64,000 nt of DNA, from assembly GCA_937873445.1 (NCBI GenBank), contig CALMWF010000008.1, positions 1 through 64,000 on the forward strand, in the 5' to 3' direction. A program made the position numbers and the translations under genes. The DNA is from an uncultured Alphaproteobacteria bacterium. Its GTDB lineage: Bacteria; Pseudomonadota; Alphaproteobacteria; Rhizobiales; Aestuariivirgaceae. Under the pieces are notes generated by a model that had not been told where the DNA came from, searched no databases, and saw only the letters and a program-made list of their open reading frames with translations. Within the stretch, counting starts at the first letter, position 1. Each line of letters opens with the position of its first letter. This document shows, in pieces, positions 9,149-17,631 of this stretch.

Positions 9149-10144
9149 TCAGTTTCCGGCGGCGGCCTTCTGCATCGCCTGGATGGTGTCGGCGCCGACC
9201 CGGCCGGCGGCTTCTTCATAAACCGGCTTCAGCGCATCAACCCAGGCTTTGCGCTCAGCGTCGGTCAGCTCATGAAACTCCGTCTTGCCGGAGTCTTTCA
9301 TGGCCTGCAGGGCCTTGTCGTTTTCCTCCTGGGCGATGGAGTTGGCATAGTCGGTGGCCTCTGCCATGGCCTTTTCAAGCTGGCCGCGCACATCGGCCGG
9401 CAGGCCATCCCAGAACGCCTTGTTCACGATCACCGCATAGCCGAGATAGCCATGATTGGAGATCGTGGCGTGCTTTTGCACCTCATGCATTTTCTGCGTG
9501 AACATGTTGGAGGGCGGGTTTTCCGTGCCGTCCACCACGCCCGTCTGCAGCGCCTGATAGACTTCCGAGAAAGCCATGACCTGCGGCACCGCGCCAAGCG
9601 CCTTCATCTGGGCTTCCAGCACCTTGGACGATTGAATGCGCATTTTGAGGCCGAGGAAATCATCGGGCGTCTTGAGCGGGGTATTGGCGCTCATGATCTT
9701 GAAGCCGTTGTCCCAATAGGCAAGGCCGGTAATGCCCTTGTCGGCCAGCTTGTTGAGCATGGCCTTGCCCACTTCGCCCTTGGTCACGCGATACAGGGCC
9801 TCCTTGTCCGGGAAGATGAACGGCAGATCGAAGGCCTCAAACTCCTTGGCGCCGAGAGGGCCGAATTTGGCCAGCGACGGCGCCAGCATCTGCACCGCGC
9901 CAAGCTGCAGGGCCTCCAGTTCTTCCTTGTCCTTGTAGAGCTGGCTGTTGGGATAGACTTCCACCGCCACCTTGCCGGCGGTGTACTTCTCGGCCAGTTC
10001 CTTGAACTTGTCGGCACCTTTGCCCTTGGGCGTGCCAGGCGCCACAACGTGGCTGAATTTGATGACGATATCGGCCGCCAGGGCCGGTGCTGCCGACATG
10101 GCAAGTGCGATCACCGCAGTGGTCAGAAGTTTGCGCCTATTCAT
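9149..10144 (-). CDS. dctP: TRAP transporter substrate-binding protein (DctP family)
   Basis: Periplasmic solute receptor, 331 aa, with a Sec signal peptide (MNRRKLL followed by a hydrophobic stretch and cleavage after PALA at about residue 23). The DctP fold signatures are present: IKFSHVVAPGTPKG near the N-terminus and the AFSEVYQALQTGVVDGTENP region that includes the ligand-contacting Asn. The start ATG 10144 has GGGAGGA upstream; the longer frame to 10336 is not supported. Ligand is likely a carboxylate, not identifiable here. Confidence 0.93.
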   Translation of the reverse strand: MNRRKLLTTAVIALAMSAAPALAADIVIKFSHVVAPGTPKGKGADKFKELAEKYTAGKVAVEVYPNSQLYKDKEELEALQLGAVQMLAPSLAKFGPLGAKEFEAFDLPFIFPDKEALYRVTKGEVGKAMLNKLADKGITGLAYWDNGFKIMSANTPLKTPDDFLGLKMRIQSSKVLEAQMKALGAVPQVMAFSEVYQALQTGVVDGTENPPSNMFTQKMHEVQKHATISNHGYLGYAVIVNKAFWDGLPADVRGQLEKAMAEATDYANSIAQEENDKALQAMKDSGKTEFHELTDAERKAWVDALKPVYEEAAGRVGADTIQAMQKAAAGN

Positions 10145-10482
10145 GGAGTCCTCCCGGGTTTCTGTGACAATGGTGAGCAGACGAGACAGAGGGGTGCAGG
10201 GCACCCGATGGGGCGGGGCGGCACCGGACAGGGTCAATGAGCCATGGTGCTCGCAGCTGCCCTGCCAGATGCATCTTGCGGTGCATGGCGGAAGACGATG
10301 GATGTGACGCTTCAGACGAAACCTCACGCCCAACAACCTGAGGTCATAGAAGCGGCTTTCACATAGCGGGTCAAGGAGTGCACCGCCCCTGACGAAAGTC
10401 TAATCCCCACCCGCCGCCACCGCTGCAAGCGCGAGCCCGCGCACACCATCTGTCAGGGTGATGAAAGCCGCCGGACAGGCGG
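10145..10482. other. 338-bp non-coding gap upstream of dctP
   Basis: No convincing gene is visible. The stretch separates lysR from dctP, which are on the same strand, so it should hold the dctP promoter and operator sites. The half nearest lysR is GC-rich. One candidate promoter is listed separately. Confidence 0.6.
10345..10374 (-). promoter_or_regulatory. Candidate sigma70-type promoter for dctPQM
   Basis: Minus-strand TTGACC (10374-10369), 18 nt spacer, then TCTATG (10350-10345). The -35 matches consensus at 5 of 6 positions, the -10 is poor. Position about 200 bp ahead of the dctP start is plausible but leaves a long leader. Confidence 0.3.
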
Positions 10483-11352
10483 TCAGGGGGCCAGTTCGGC
10501 TGCGGCCAGCCCGCCCTTCACATGGGCGGCCAGCGCCTCGGCGGCGGCGGTCAGTTTGCCGGGACGGCGGATGAGGCCGATGCCGAAACTGGTGATGGGC
10601 GGAAAGCCTTCGGCCGCCCCCAGAATTTTCATGCCGGGGCGCAGGCAGATGCGCGGCATGGCAGTCACCGCCAGACCCTGCATGACGGCGGCATTCATGG
10701 TCGAGGCATTGGGACTGGAATAGGCAATGCGATAGGGCCGGGCCGCAGCATCAAGGGCCGACACCGCCGCCTGCCGCCAGGGACAGCCCGGCTGGGTCAG
10801 CACCACCGGCAGAACCGCCTGTTCGTGCGGGGAGTGCCGGGCCGAGGTCACCCACAGCAGATCCTCGCGCCGCACCACCTCGCCGTCCTCGGCGCCGCTG
10901 CCGAAGGTGACGATGGCAAGATCAAAATCGCCGCGCCGCACCCGCTCCTTCAGAACAATCGAGTCGAAACACTCCACATCCACCGTCACCATGGGGTGGC
11001 TGCGGGCAAAGCGGGCCAGAATTTCCGGCAGGAAAATATCGGCATAGTCATCAGGCGTGCCCAGCCGCACCGAACCTGTCAGCTCCGGCTTGGTGAACAC
11101 CGCCACCGTTTCGTCGTTGAGCGCCACCAGCCTGCGGGCATAGGCGATGAGGCGTTCGCCATCCTCGGTGAAGCGGCTCTGCCGCCCCTCGCGGGCAAAC
11201 AGGCTGCGGCCCAATATGTCTTCCAGCCGCCGCATCTGCATGGATACCGCCGACTGGGTGCGGTTCACCACCGCGGCGGCGCGCGAAAAGCCGCCATGAT
11301 CGGCAATGGCCAGAAAGGTCTTGAGCTGGTCGATATCGAGACCGGGGGTCAT
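10483..11352 (-). CDS. LysR-family transcriptional regulator
   Basis: 289-residue LysR-type activator or repressor. The winged helix-turn-helix occupies about residues 6-64 (FSRAAAVVNRTQSAVSMQMRRLE), followed by the two-lobed effector domain from about residue 90. It lies directly upstream of dctPQM on the same strand, so control of that transporter is likely but is an inference. It is divergent from a short gene at 11481, and LysR proteins often also control divergent targets. Confidence 0.88.
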   Translation of the reverse strand: MTPGLDIDQLKTFLAIADHGGFSRAAAVVNRTQSAVSMQMRRLEDILGRSLFAREGRQSRFTEDGERLIAYARRLVALNDETVAVFTKPELTGSVRLGTPDDYADIFLPEILARFARSHPMVTVDVECFDSIVLKERVRRGDFDLAIVTFGSGAEDGEVVRREDLLWVTSARHSPHEQAVLPVVLTQPGCPWRQAAVSALDAAARPYRIAYSSPNASTMNAAVMQGLAVTAMPRICLRPGMKILGAAEGFPPITSFGIGLIRRPGKLTAAAEALAAHVKGGLAAAELAP

Positions 11353-11480
11353 GACAATCCATCAATGAAAACGATCATTAACATAATATATATTCGTTTG
11401 AATAATCAATACGGAAATGTCACCTTTGCCCCATAGCAAAGGGGACAGACTCCCTGAGTCGTTTCAGAAGGATTTCAGCC
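11353..11480. promoter_or_regulatory. AT-rich divergent promoter region between lysR and a short gene
   Basis: The first half (11370-11420) is unusually AT-rich for this chromosome. It also contains the inverted repeat CCTTTGC / GCAAAGG (11423-11429 and 11436-11442), a possible operator or leader hairpin. No promoter boxes are convincing enough to assign. Confidence 0.45.
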
Positions 11481-11588
11481 ATGCGTGATTATGCGCTTCA
11501 TCAGGCCCGCCAGAACGAAATGATGGGCGGCGGCCTGTTCCCGCGCCTGGTGCGCTTCCTGCGCCGCAGGCATTATCTCGTTCGCTAA
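11481..11588 (+). CDS. Short basic protein, 35 aa, unrecognised
   Basis: Small gene with AGAAGGA about 7 nt before its ATG and an intrinsic terminator 28 bp after its stop, so it looks like an independent transcription unit. The product starts MRDYALHQARQ, has a GGG turn and ends in an amphipathic basic helix-like segment (FPRLVRFLRRRHYLVR). Size and arginine content recall the small DUF1127/YjiS-type proteins of alphaproteobacteria, but I see no match to that consensus. Evidence is positional and translational; a non-coding RNA that happens to contain an ORF is the alternative. Confidence 0.6.
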   Translation: MRDYALHQARQNEMMGGGLFPRLVRFLRRRHYLVR

Positions 11589-11616
11589 CCCCCTCCCTTG
11601 ATCCGGGGAAAGCAAA

Positions 11617-11644
11617 ACCCGCCGGGAAACCGGCGGGTCTTTTT
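11617..11644 (+). terminator. Intrinsic terminator after the 35-aa gene
   Basis: Stem ACCCGCCGG / CCGGCGGGT with GAAA tetraloop, followed by CTTTTT. A textbook Rho-independent terminator on the plus strand. Confidence 0.9.
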
Positions 11645-11655
11645 GTGACCTGGGG

Positions 11656-11681
11656 CCGAAAAGTGCGGTTGCACTTTTCGG
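11656..11681. repeat. Palindromic intergenic repeat unit (CCGAAAAGTGC...GCACTTTTCGG)
   Basis: Perfect 11-bp inverted repeat with a GGTT centre. The CCGAAAAGTG...CACTTTTCGG form resembles dispersed palindromic elements I know from rhizobial genomes. It lies just past the terminator and before the end of the DUF937 gene. Only one copy is recognised in this window. Confidence 0.6.
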
Positions 11682-11701
11682 ATAAGATGATGCGCAAGCA
11701 A

Positions 11702-12628
11702 TCAGCGGCGGCGCAGGCTTCTTTCCACCGAGTCCAATAGATCGCCCGCCGCATCGCCGCTGCGGGTGCCGCCGCCCAGCATGTCGTCAATGGTGCGGCG
11801 GCCCACACTGCCCCGGTCGGGGGCAGGGGCCGGGGTGTCGCCGCCCATGCCGCCGGGGAGGCTCGGAATCTGGCCGCCGAAAATGTCGCGCAGGATATTG
11901 CCCATCTGGTCAGGCGGAAGCTGTTTGACCACCACCCGGCCATTGCCGCCGAGAATGTCGTTCAGCATGTCCTCCAGTGAGCCGCCGCCGGAACCGCCCT
12001 GCGGGGCAGGCGCGCGCCGCTGCGGGGCGGGTTCAGCCTCGGCCTGGGTCTGGCCGCCGCCCAGAATGTCCTTGAGAATGTCGCCAAAGCCGCCGCCGCC
12101 GCCGGTGCTGCGCGGCCGGGGTGCAGGGTCCGGCGCCGCCTGACCGCCGCCCAGAATCTGGCCGAGAATGTCACCAAGCCCGCCGCCCGAACCGGCACCC
12201 GCGCTTTTGGCGGCACCGCCCAGAATGCTGCCGAGAATGGACCCGAGCCCGCCGGAGCCGCCCAGGTTCTTGGCCAGCTGGCCCATGAGAATGGTGGCGA
12301 TGACCGGCAGCATCTTCTTCAGCAGGGCTGCGCCAATGCCGGTCTGGGCCGACAGCTGCGCGGCCACTTCGCGGCTGACGTCCTTCGAGCCGAAGATATG
12401 GCCGAGAATGGCGTCACCCTCGCCCTTGGCATTGCCCAGGGCACTGGCATCGCTGACATAGCGGTCATGGCCGCCGGTGGCCAGCGCGCCGATCAGGTCC
12501 TGCAAGCCGCCGGGGGTGGAGATGTTGCGGCGAAGCCCCGCCGCCACCACCGGCGCCAGCGCCTCGAAGGCGGCGCGGGTTTGCGCATCATTGAGACCGA
12601 ACTGACGGCCAATCGCGGAAATGTCCAT
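11702..12628 (-). CDS. DUF937 domain protein with tandem IL-x-x-ILGG motifs
   Basis: 308 aa. Residues 1 to about 130 form a helical DUF937 domain (YidB-like, function unknown). The rest is Gly/Pro/Ala-rich and probably disordered, but carries six related short motifs: LGSILGSILGG, LGDILGQILGGG, FGDILKDILGGG, LEDMLNDILGG, MGNILRDIFGG and a final TIDDMLGGG. They are spaced by roughly 15-30 residues. No signal peptide or membrane segment. It follows another DUF937-like gene and a MATE exporter on the same strand, probably co-transcribed. The role is unknown; the repeats look like a multivalent binding array. Confidence 0.75.
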   Translation of the reverse strand: MDISAIGRQFGLNDAQTRAAFEALAPVVAAGLRRNISTPGGLQDLIGALATGGHDRYVSDASALGNAKGEGDAILGHIFGSKDVSREVAAQLSAQTGIGAALLKKMLPVIATILMGQLAKNLGGSGGLGSILGSILGGAAKSAGAGSGGGLGDILGQILGGGQAAPDPAPRPRSTGGGGGFGDILKDILGGGQTQAEAEPAPQRRAPAPQGGSGGGSLEDMLNDILGGNGRVVVKQLPPDQMGNILRDIFGGQIPSLPGGMGGDTPAPAPDRGSVGRRTIDDMLGGGTRSGDAAGDLLDSVERSLRRR

Positions 12629-12657
12629 GGGTTTGCCCTCCGGGTTAAGGCTCGGCG

Positions 12658-13314
12658 TCAGCGCCGGCCTGTGAGAATTTTTGCGAATATGCTTTCCAGT
12701 GTCGGCTTTTTGGCGCGGCGGCGGCTGCTCCGCTTTCTGCTGCCGAAGATGGACGAATAGCTGGTGCGTTTGCGGCGGCGCTTGCGGGGTGTCACCTGGC
12801 GCACCGCCTCCTTCATGGCGCTTTGCACCATGGCATTGATGAGGGTGCCGAAGAAGCCACGCTCGCTCTCGCCGGTGGCGGGCAGGGCTGCTGCCGCCTG
12901 CGGCGCGTGACTGGCGGTGAGGGCGGCCAGCACGCTGGTGGTGGCAAGTCCGGCCAGCACCGCGAATTGCTGGTGTGGCAGGCCGGGGGCCAGGGGTGCC
13001 AGTGCTGCCTGTGCCTGGGCGGGCGAGCCATAGAGATCGGCGAGAATGGCAAGTCCGTCCTTCACCGCCTCAGCCCCGGTCATTGCCTCCACGTCGTTGA
13101 TGTCGGCGGTGCCGCCATCGTCCTCGATCAGGTCAACCAGGGCTTCAAAGGCGTCGGCATCGCCCGTGGCGCGTTCCTTCAGCTTTTCGGCAAGGGCTGG
13201 CCCCAGCGCCGCCACGGCGTCTCTGGCCTCCGCAGCCGAAAGGCCGCACGCATCACCCAGATGGGCGAAGAACTGCCCGTTCTGGGCGGGGGCGAGCACA
13301 TCAGTGAGGGCCAT
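12658..13314 (-). CDS. DUF937-like helical protein with basic C-terminal tail
   Basis: 218 aa, not firmly recognised. The first 130 residues are Ala/Leu-rich helices of the DUF937 kind (LSAAEARDAVAALGPALAEKL), suggesting a paralogue of the downstream gene. The C-terminal 45 residues are strongly basic, with clusters KRRRKR and KRSSRRRAKK, which could bind nucleic acid or anionic membranes. It sits 18 bp after the MATE gene and 29 bp before the DUF937 gene. Function unknown. Confidence 0.65.
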   Translation of the reverse strand: MALTDVLAPAQNGQFFAHLGDACGLSAAEARDAVAALGPALAEKLKERATGDADAFEALVDLIEDDGGTADINDVEAMTGAEAVKDGLAILADLYGSPAQAQAALAPLAPGLPHQQFAVLAGLATTSVLAALTASHAPQAAAALPATGESERGFFGTLINAMVQSAMKEAVRQVTPRKRRRKRTSYSSIFGSRKRSSRRRAKKPTLESIFAKILTGRR

Positions 13315-13332
13315 GGCGATCCGTCAAATGGG

Positions 13333-14673
13333 TCAGGCGGGCCGGTTTTCAAGCCCTGCCACAATTCTATAGGCCATGACCACCGATGCAATGCCGAAAA
13401 TCACCGACCCCAGCGCCGTGCCCATGAGAATGCCTTCCGGCCCGTAGGCTCTGGCGCCCACCCAGGCAAAGGGAATGGTGCCCAGCGTGGCCTTGCCCCA
13501 GTTGGTCAGGGTGGACAGTTGCGGGTGGCCCAGATTGTTGAAGGCGGCATTGGCCACGAATTGGGCGCCCGCAAAGGCCCAGCTCACAGCAATGAAGGTG
13601 GCGAAGAACACCACCAGTTCGGCAGTCCGCCCCGCTGCCCCGAACAGCGCCGCAATGTGATGGCGAAACAGGAACAGAAGCAGAGAAGTGGCCAGTGTGT
13701 AGAGACCGGAGAAGATCAGCCCGTCATCAAGGGTGCGGCGGACCCGCGCCATCTGGCGGGCGCCGAAATTCTGCCCGATGATCGGCCCCACCGCCCCCGA
13801 CAGCGCGAAGATGATGCCGAAGGCAACGGGGATCACCCGCCCGATGATGGCCGAAGCGGCCACCGCCGCATCGCCGAAGGGCGCCACCGCCGCCGTCACA
13901 AAGGCATTGGCAAAGGGGGTGGCCAGCTGGGTCAGCACAGCCGGTATGGCAATGGCCAGAATGGGCGCCAGGTCGCGCCGGAGTGCGGCAAGGCCAGGCC
14001 GCGGCAGAAACTGGTACACCCGCACCACACCATGAAGCCCGACCAGAAACTGCACCGCATAGGCAATGACATTGGCAATGGCCGCACCCTGCATGCCGAA
14101 GCCGAAGTGGAGAATGAACAGCGGGTCCATCACCACCGTCACCACCGCCGAGGTGAGGGTGATGAACATGGCGCGCCTGGCATCACCCAGGCCGCGCAGG
14201 ATGAAGGAACAGGCAATGGCCCCCGCCGACAGGATGAAGCCCGGCGTCACCGTCCAGATGAAGCGCTGCGCCAGCACGAGGGCCTCGCCCGAGGCGCCGA
14301 GGCCGCGCAGCATGACGGGCGAGAACAGGGCGATGAGAAGCGACAGCAGCGCCGACAGCAGCAGGGAGAAGGTGAAGGTCGAGCCGGCATAGTCACGCGC
14401 CCGCGCGGCGTCACCGGCGCCGAGATGCCGGGCCACCAGGGCGGCGGCGGCAATGCCGGTGCCGATGCTCATGGACAGATTGGCAAAGGCGATGGCCCCG
14501 GCAAAGCCGATGGCCGCCGTCACCGCCGTGTCCTTGAGCAGCGACAGGAAATAGAGATCAAGCAGGTCGACCATGAACATGGCCATGAGGCCCAGGGCCG
14601 CCGTGAAGGTCATGGTGGCCACATGGCCCATGATGGAGCCGGTGAGAAAGCGGGCAGGGGGCGAACGGCTCAC
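13333..14673 (-). CDS. MATE family efflux transporter
   Basis: 446-residue multidrug and toxin extrusion family transporter with about 12 membrane segments and the pseudo-duplicated MATE layout (GTGIAAAALVARHLGAGD in the first half, GPIIGQNFGARQMARVRRTL in the second). It likely exports cationic compounds using an ion gradient. The start overlaps the stop of the HAD gene as ATGA. Substrate not predictable. Confidence 0.9.
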   Translation of the reverse strand: MSRSPPARFLTGSIMGHVATMTFTAALGLMAMFMVDLLDLYFLSLLKDTAVTAAIGFAGAIAFANLSMSIGTGIAAAALVARHLGAGDAARARDYAGSTFTFSLLLSALLSLLIALFSPVMLRGLGASGEALVLAQRFIWTVTPGFILSAGAIACSFILRGLGDARRAMFITLTSAVVTVVMDPLFILHFGFGMQGAAIANVIAYAVQFLVGLHGVVRVYQFLPRPGLAALRRDLAPILAIAIPAVLTQLATPFANAFVTAAVAPFGDAAVAASAIIGRVIPVAFGIIFALSGAVGPIIGQNFGARQMARVRRTLDDGLIFSGLYTLATSLLLFLFRHHIAALFGAAGRTAELVVFFATFIAVSWAFAGAQFVANAAFNNLGHPQLSTLTNWGKATLGTIPFAWVGARAYGPEGILMGTALGSVIFGIASVVMAYRIVAGLENRPA

Positions 14674-15296
14674 AGGGTGAAGCCCAGTCCGGCCAGTTCC
14701 TCCGCCAAAAGCCCGGCATGACGGAAGTGATGGGCGGCAAGCCCCGCCAGCCGCGCGCCCTGCACATTGCTGCGCTTGTCGTCGGTGAAGAAGGCCTCTT
14801 CAGGCCGGTGCTTCAGCCGCTCCAGCAGTCGGCGATAGGCCTCCGGATCCGGTTTCTTGGTGCCGAACTCATAGGAACAATGCACTGTCTTGAAGATCGC
14901 CGCCGCCTCCGGGAACAGCTCGGCGAAATGGCCCTTCACCAGCGGCCCGTTGTTGGTAAACAGCGCCACCTCGGCCTGCATGGCCACGGCCCGCGCCATG
15001 GCCAGCGTTTCCGCCATGGGCACCATGGAGACGCGCCGCGCCGACAGCCACTCATCCACCGTCAGCGCATGGCCCAGCCGCTCATTGAAGGCGGCGAGAT
15101 AATCACCGGCTTGCGGATAGGCCCCGGCGTCGGCGGCATCCTCGAAGCCTGAATCCCACAGGGCGGCGCGGACATCGCGTGCCGTTGTTCCGGCCATGCT
15201 GGCCAGCAGCCGCAGCCGCCGCCCCAGATCGTAGTGGCACAGCACATCATCCATATCAAAGATGACAAGAGCAGGCCGGGGGCGTGCCGTCATCAT
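14670..15296 (-). CDS. HAD-superfamily hydrolase (subfamily IA)
   Basis: 208-residue haloacid dehalogenase-like hydrolase. Motif I FDMDDVLC (nucleophile Asp and acid/base Asp), motif II LFTNNG, motif III Lys in KKPDP and motif IV FFTDDKRSN are all present, so it should be an active phosphatase or related hydrolase. A cap domain lies between motifs I and II. The start ATG overlaps the tldD stop, and its own stop overlaps the MATE start. Substrate unknown. Confidence 0.88.
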   Translation of the reverse strand: MMTARPRPALVIFDMDDVLCHYDLGRRLRLLASMAGTTARDVRAALWDSGFEDAADAGAYPQAGDYLAAFNERLGHALTVDEWLSARRVSMVPMAETLAMARAVAMQAEVALFTNNGPLVKGHFAELFPEAAAIFKTVHCSYEFGTKKPDPEAYRRLLERLKHRPEEAFFTDDKRSNVQGARLAGLAAHHFRHAGLLAEELAGLGFTL

Positions 15297-16714
15297 GCTG
15301 CCGTGCCGCCAACCGTAAGCCGGTTGATGCGCAGCGTCGGCTGGCCCACGCCCACCGCCACGCCCTGGCCGCCCTTGCCGCAGGTGCCGATGCCGGAATC
15401 AAGCGCCATGTCATTGCCCACCATGGCAATGCGGGTCAGCGCATCCGATCCGGTGCCAATCAGGGTTGCGCCCTTCACCGGCCGGGTGATCCTGCCCTTC
15501 TCCACCAGATAGGCCTCGGTGCAGGAAAACACGAACTTGCCCGAGGTGATGTCCACCTGGCCGCCACCGAAGGAACGTGCATAAAGCCCACGCTCCATGC
15601 TGGCGAAAATTTCATCCGGTTCATGCGGCCCGGCCAGCATATAGGTGTTGGTCATGCGCGGCATGGGTGCATGGGCGTGTGACTGGCGGCGGCCATTGCC
15701 GGTGGCGGCAACCCCCATCAGCCGGGCATTGAGCCGGTCCTGCATGTAGCCGGTGAGAATGCCGTCTTCGATGAGTGTGGTGCACTGGCTGGGGGTGCCC
15801 TCATCATCCGTGCTGATGGAGCCGCGCCGCAGGGGCAGGGTGCCGTCATCAACAATGGTGACACCGGGGGCGGCCACGCGCTGGCCCATCAGCCCGGCAA
15901 AGGCCGAGGTGCCCTTGCGGTTGAAATCGCCTTCCAGCCCGTGGCCCACCGCCTCATGCAGCAGAATGCCGGGCCAGCCCGGCCCGAGAATGACATCCAT
16001 CTCGCCCGCCGGGGCCGGTTCCGCCTCCAGCCCCACCAGCGCCTGGCGCAGCGCCTCGCGCGCCGCCTCCTGCCATAGCCGGTCGTCGAAATAGGTAAGT
16101 GCGGCATCGCGGCCGCCGAAGCCGTGCGCCGCCTGGGCGGCGGTCTTGCCGTTGCTGGCGCGCACGCTCACCCCGCCGCGTAGCAGCGGGCGCAGGTCGC
16201 GGGCGGTAAAGCCGTCGGCCCGGATGATCTCGATGGCCTGATGGTCCAGGGCCAGTGACACCGTCACCTGGGCCACCCGCGGGTCCAGCGCCCGGGTGAA
16301 GGCGTCGATCCTCTCCAGCAGCGCCACCTTGGCGGCAAAGTCCACCGCCGCCACCGGGTCTTCGCCGCCATAGAGGCTGCGGTTGCTGCGCGGCGGCGCT
16401 GGTGCCACCGTGGGGCTGCGGCCCTCAGCCAGAATGGAGCGGCAGGTGGCGGCCGCGCGTGCCAGCGCCGCTTCGCTCAGTTCCGTGGCATGGGCAAAGG
16501 CCGTGGTTTCACCGGCCATGGCACGCAGGCCAAAGCCGGTGGAGGCATCGAAGCTGGCAAGCTTCAGCCGGCCATCGTCAAAGGAGAAACTTTCGGTCTG
16601 GCGGCGCTCGATGAACAGTTCACCATCGTCGGCCCCCGCCAGCGCTTCCCCCGTCAGCCGCCGGGCGGTCTCGGGGGAAAGGTCGCTGTCATTCAGGAGG
16701 GAAACACCCGCCAT
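15293..16714 (-). CDS. tldD: Metalloprotease TldD
   Basis: 473-residue catalytic subunit of the TldD/TldE protease. The zinc motif HEAVGH is at residues 253-258, with a conserved GHGLEGDFNRKGTSAF continuation. In E. coli the heterodimer degrades unfolded peptides and matures microcin B17. Its partner PmbA is at 2.5-3.8 kb. It is followed by the HAD and MATE genes with ATGA overlaps, so it is part of an operon. Confidence 0.95.
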   Translation of the reverse strand: MAGVSLLNDSDLSPETARRLTGEALAGADDGELFIERRQTESFSFDDGRLKLASFDASTGFGLRAMAGETTAFAHATELSEAALARAAATCRSILAEGRSPTVAPAPPRSNRSLYGGEDPVAAVDFAAKVALLERIDAFTRALDPRVAQVTVSLALDHQAIEIIRADGFTARDLRPLLRGGVSVRASNGKTAAQAAHGFGGRDAALTYFDDRLWQEAAREALRQALVGLEAEPAPAGEMDVILGPGWPGILLHEAVGHGLEGDFNRKGTSAFAGLMGQRVAAPGVTIVDDGTLPLRRGSISTDDEGTPSQCTTLIEDGILTGYMQDRLNARLMGVAATGNGRRQSHAHAPMPRMTNTYMLAGPHEPDEIFASMERGLYARSFGGGQVDITSGKFVFSCTEAYLVEKGRITRPVKGATLIGTGSDALTRIAMVGNDMALDSGIGTCGKGGQGVAVGVGQPTLRINRLTVGGTAA

Positions 16715-16763
16715 CCCTAAGCCTCGATCCTGGCCAACGTGACGGGCGCTCTGGCCCGCCGGG

Positions 16764-17393
16764 CTATTTGTTCTGCTTGTCGAGTTCGGCCAGACCCTTG
16801 CCGAAACCGTCCAGCGCCACCTTCATGGGGAAGGACACGCCCGGCGCCACCATGATGTAGAACACCGCCTGCTTGCCCTGCTTCAGCTTGTCGAGGGTGG
16901 GGGCCGAAGCCTCGGCCATGGCCTCGCACACCTGGCCGCGGCAGCGGATGAAGGGCACCCGGCCGGTGGCCGCACCATCCACCTCAAGGCCCACCTGACC
17001 CGGCAGATAGACCCCCATGGGGGCAAGCACCCGGATCATGGTCAGCGTCTTGTCGGCCTGCTTGGCGCGCGCCACCACCACCGTCAGCGGAATGCGCTCA
17101 TCCTTTTCCGACTTGGTGGTCTGCGACATGCCGCACTGGCGCTGCATCTTGCCCTTGGCATCAACCGGCACATCGCCGCACTGCACCGACCACGAGCCGA
17201 ACTTGCCCACTTCCTCAAGCTTGGGAACGGCCTGCTCGCCGGGCTGCGGCTGCGGCGTGGGCTGGGCGCGCGGGCCGAAACTGCCCATGCCGTCGGCAGG
17301 GGCGGGCTGCTGGTCCTGGGCCAGGGCCAGAGACGGCGTCAGGGCCACAAGGGCGGCGACGGAAAGCGTGCGGAGAACAGACGAAAGAGTCAC
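16764..17393 (-). CDS. Invasion-associated locus B (IalB) family exported protein
   Basis: 209 aa. Start is GTG 17393 with AAGGAA about 9 nt upstream; the longer frame to 17528 includes low-complexity, unlikely sequence. A signal peptide ends near SLALA, followed by a Pro/Gln-rich linker and the IalB domain with FGSWSVQC, CGMSQ and RCRGQVCEA, whose cysteines probably form disulphides. Named after a Bartonella invasion locus, the family is common in free-living rhizobia, where it is an uncharacterised periplasmic protein. It lies 49 bp before tldD. Confidence 0.83.
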   Translation of the reverse strand: MTLSSVLRTLSVAALVALTPSLALAQDQQPAPADGMGSFGPRAQPTPQPQPGEQAVPKLEEVGKFGSWSVQCGDVPVDAKGKMQRQCGMSQTTKSEKDERIPLTVVVARAKQADKTLTMIRVLAPMGVYLPGQVGLEVDGAATGRVPFIRCRGQVCEAMAEASAPTLDKLKQGKQAVFYIMVAPGVSFPMKVALDGFGKGLAELDKQNK

Positions 17394-17631
17394 GAGGTTG
17401 TTTCCTTGAACAGAATCCGTGGGTCTTGCGGGCTCATAGCGCGGCGGCAGCGGCTTGACAACCGGCCCCCCGCGCGCCTTGCCATTTCCGGGCAAAATGC
17501 GGCGGAATAAGGGTGACCCTCCGGCCAATACAGCGCTTGAAGCGGAGGGGGTTGGGGTTTAGAGGACATTCCCGCCATGGCCGCCGCCATGGGCGGTTGC
17601 CGGGGCCTGACCCGTTCGTTGAGTCGTGATC

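Noticed and set aside
11423-11442. CCTTTGC/GCAAAGG palindrome as a terminator
   Set aside because: No U-tract and placed upstream of a gene start, so it is noted only as a possible operator.
12823-14721. 632-codon open frame on the plus strand
   Set aside because: Runs antisense to the MATE and DUF937-like genes; low-complexity His/Gly/Arg-rich translation with no family similarity, typical of a shadow frame in GC-rich DNA.
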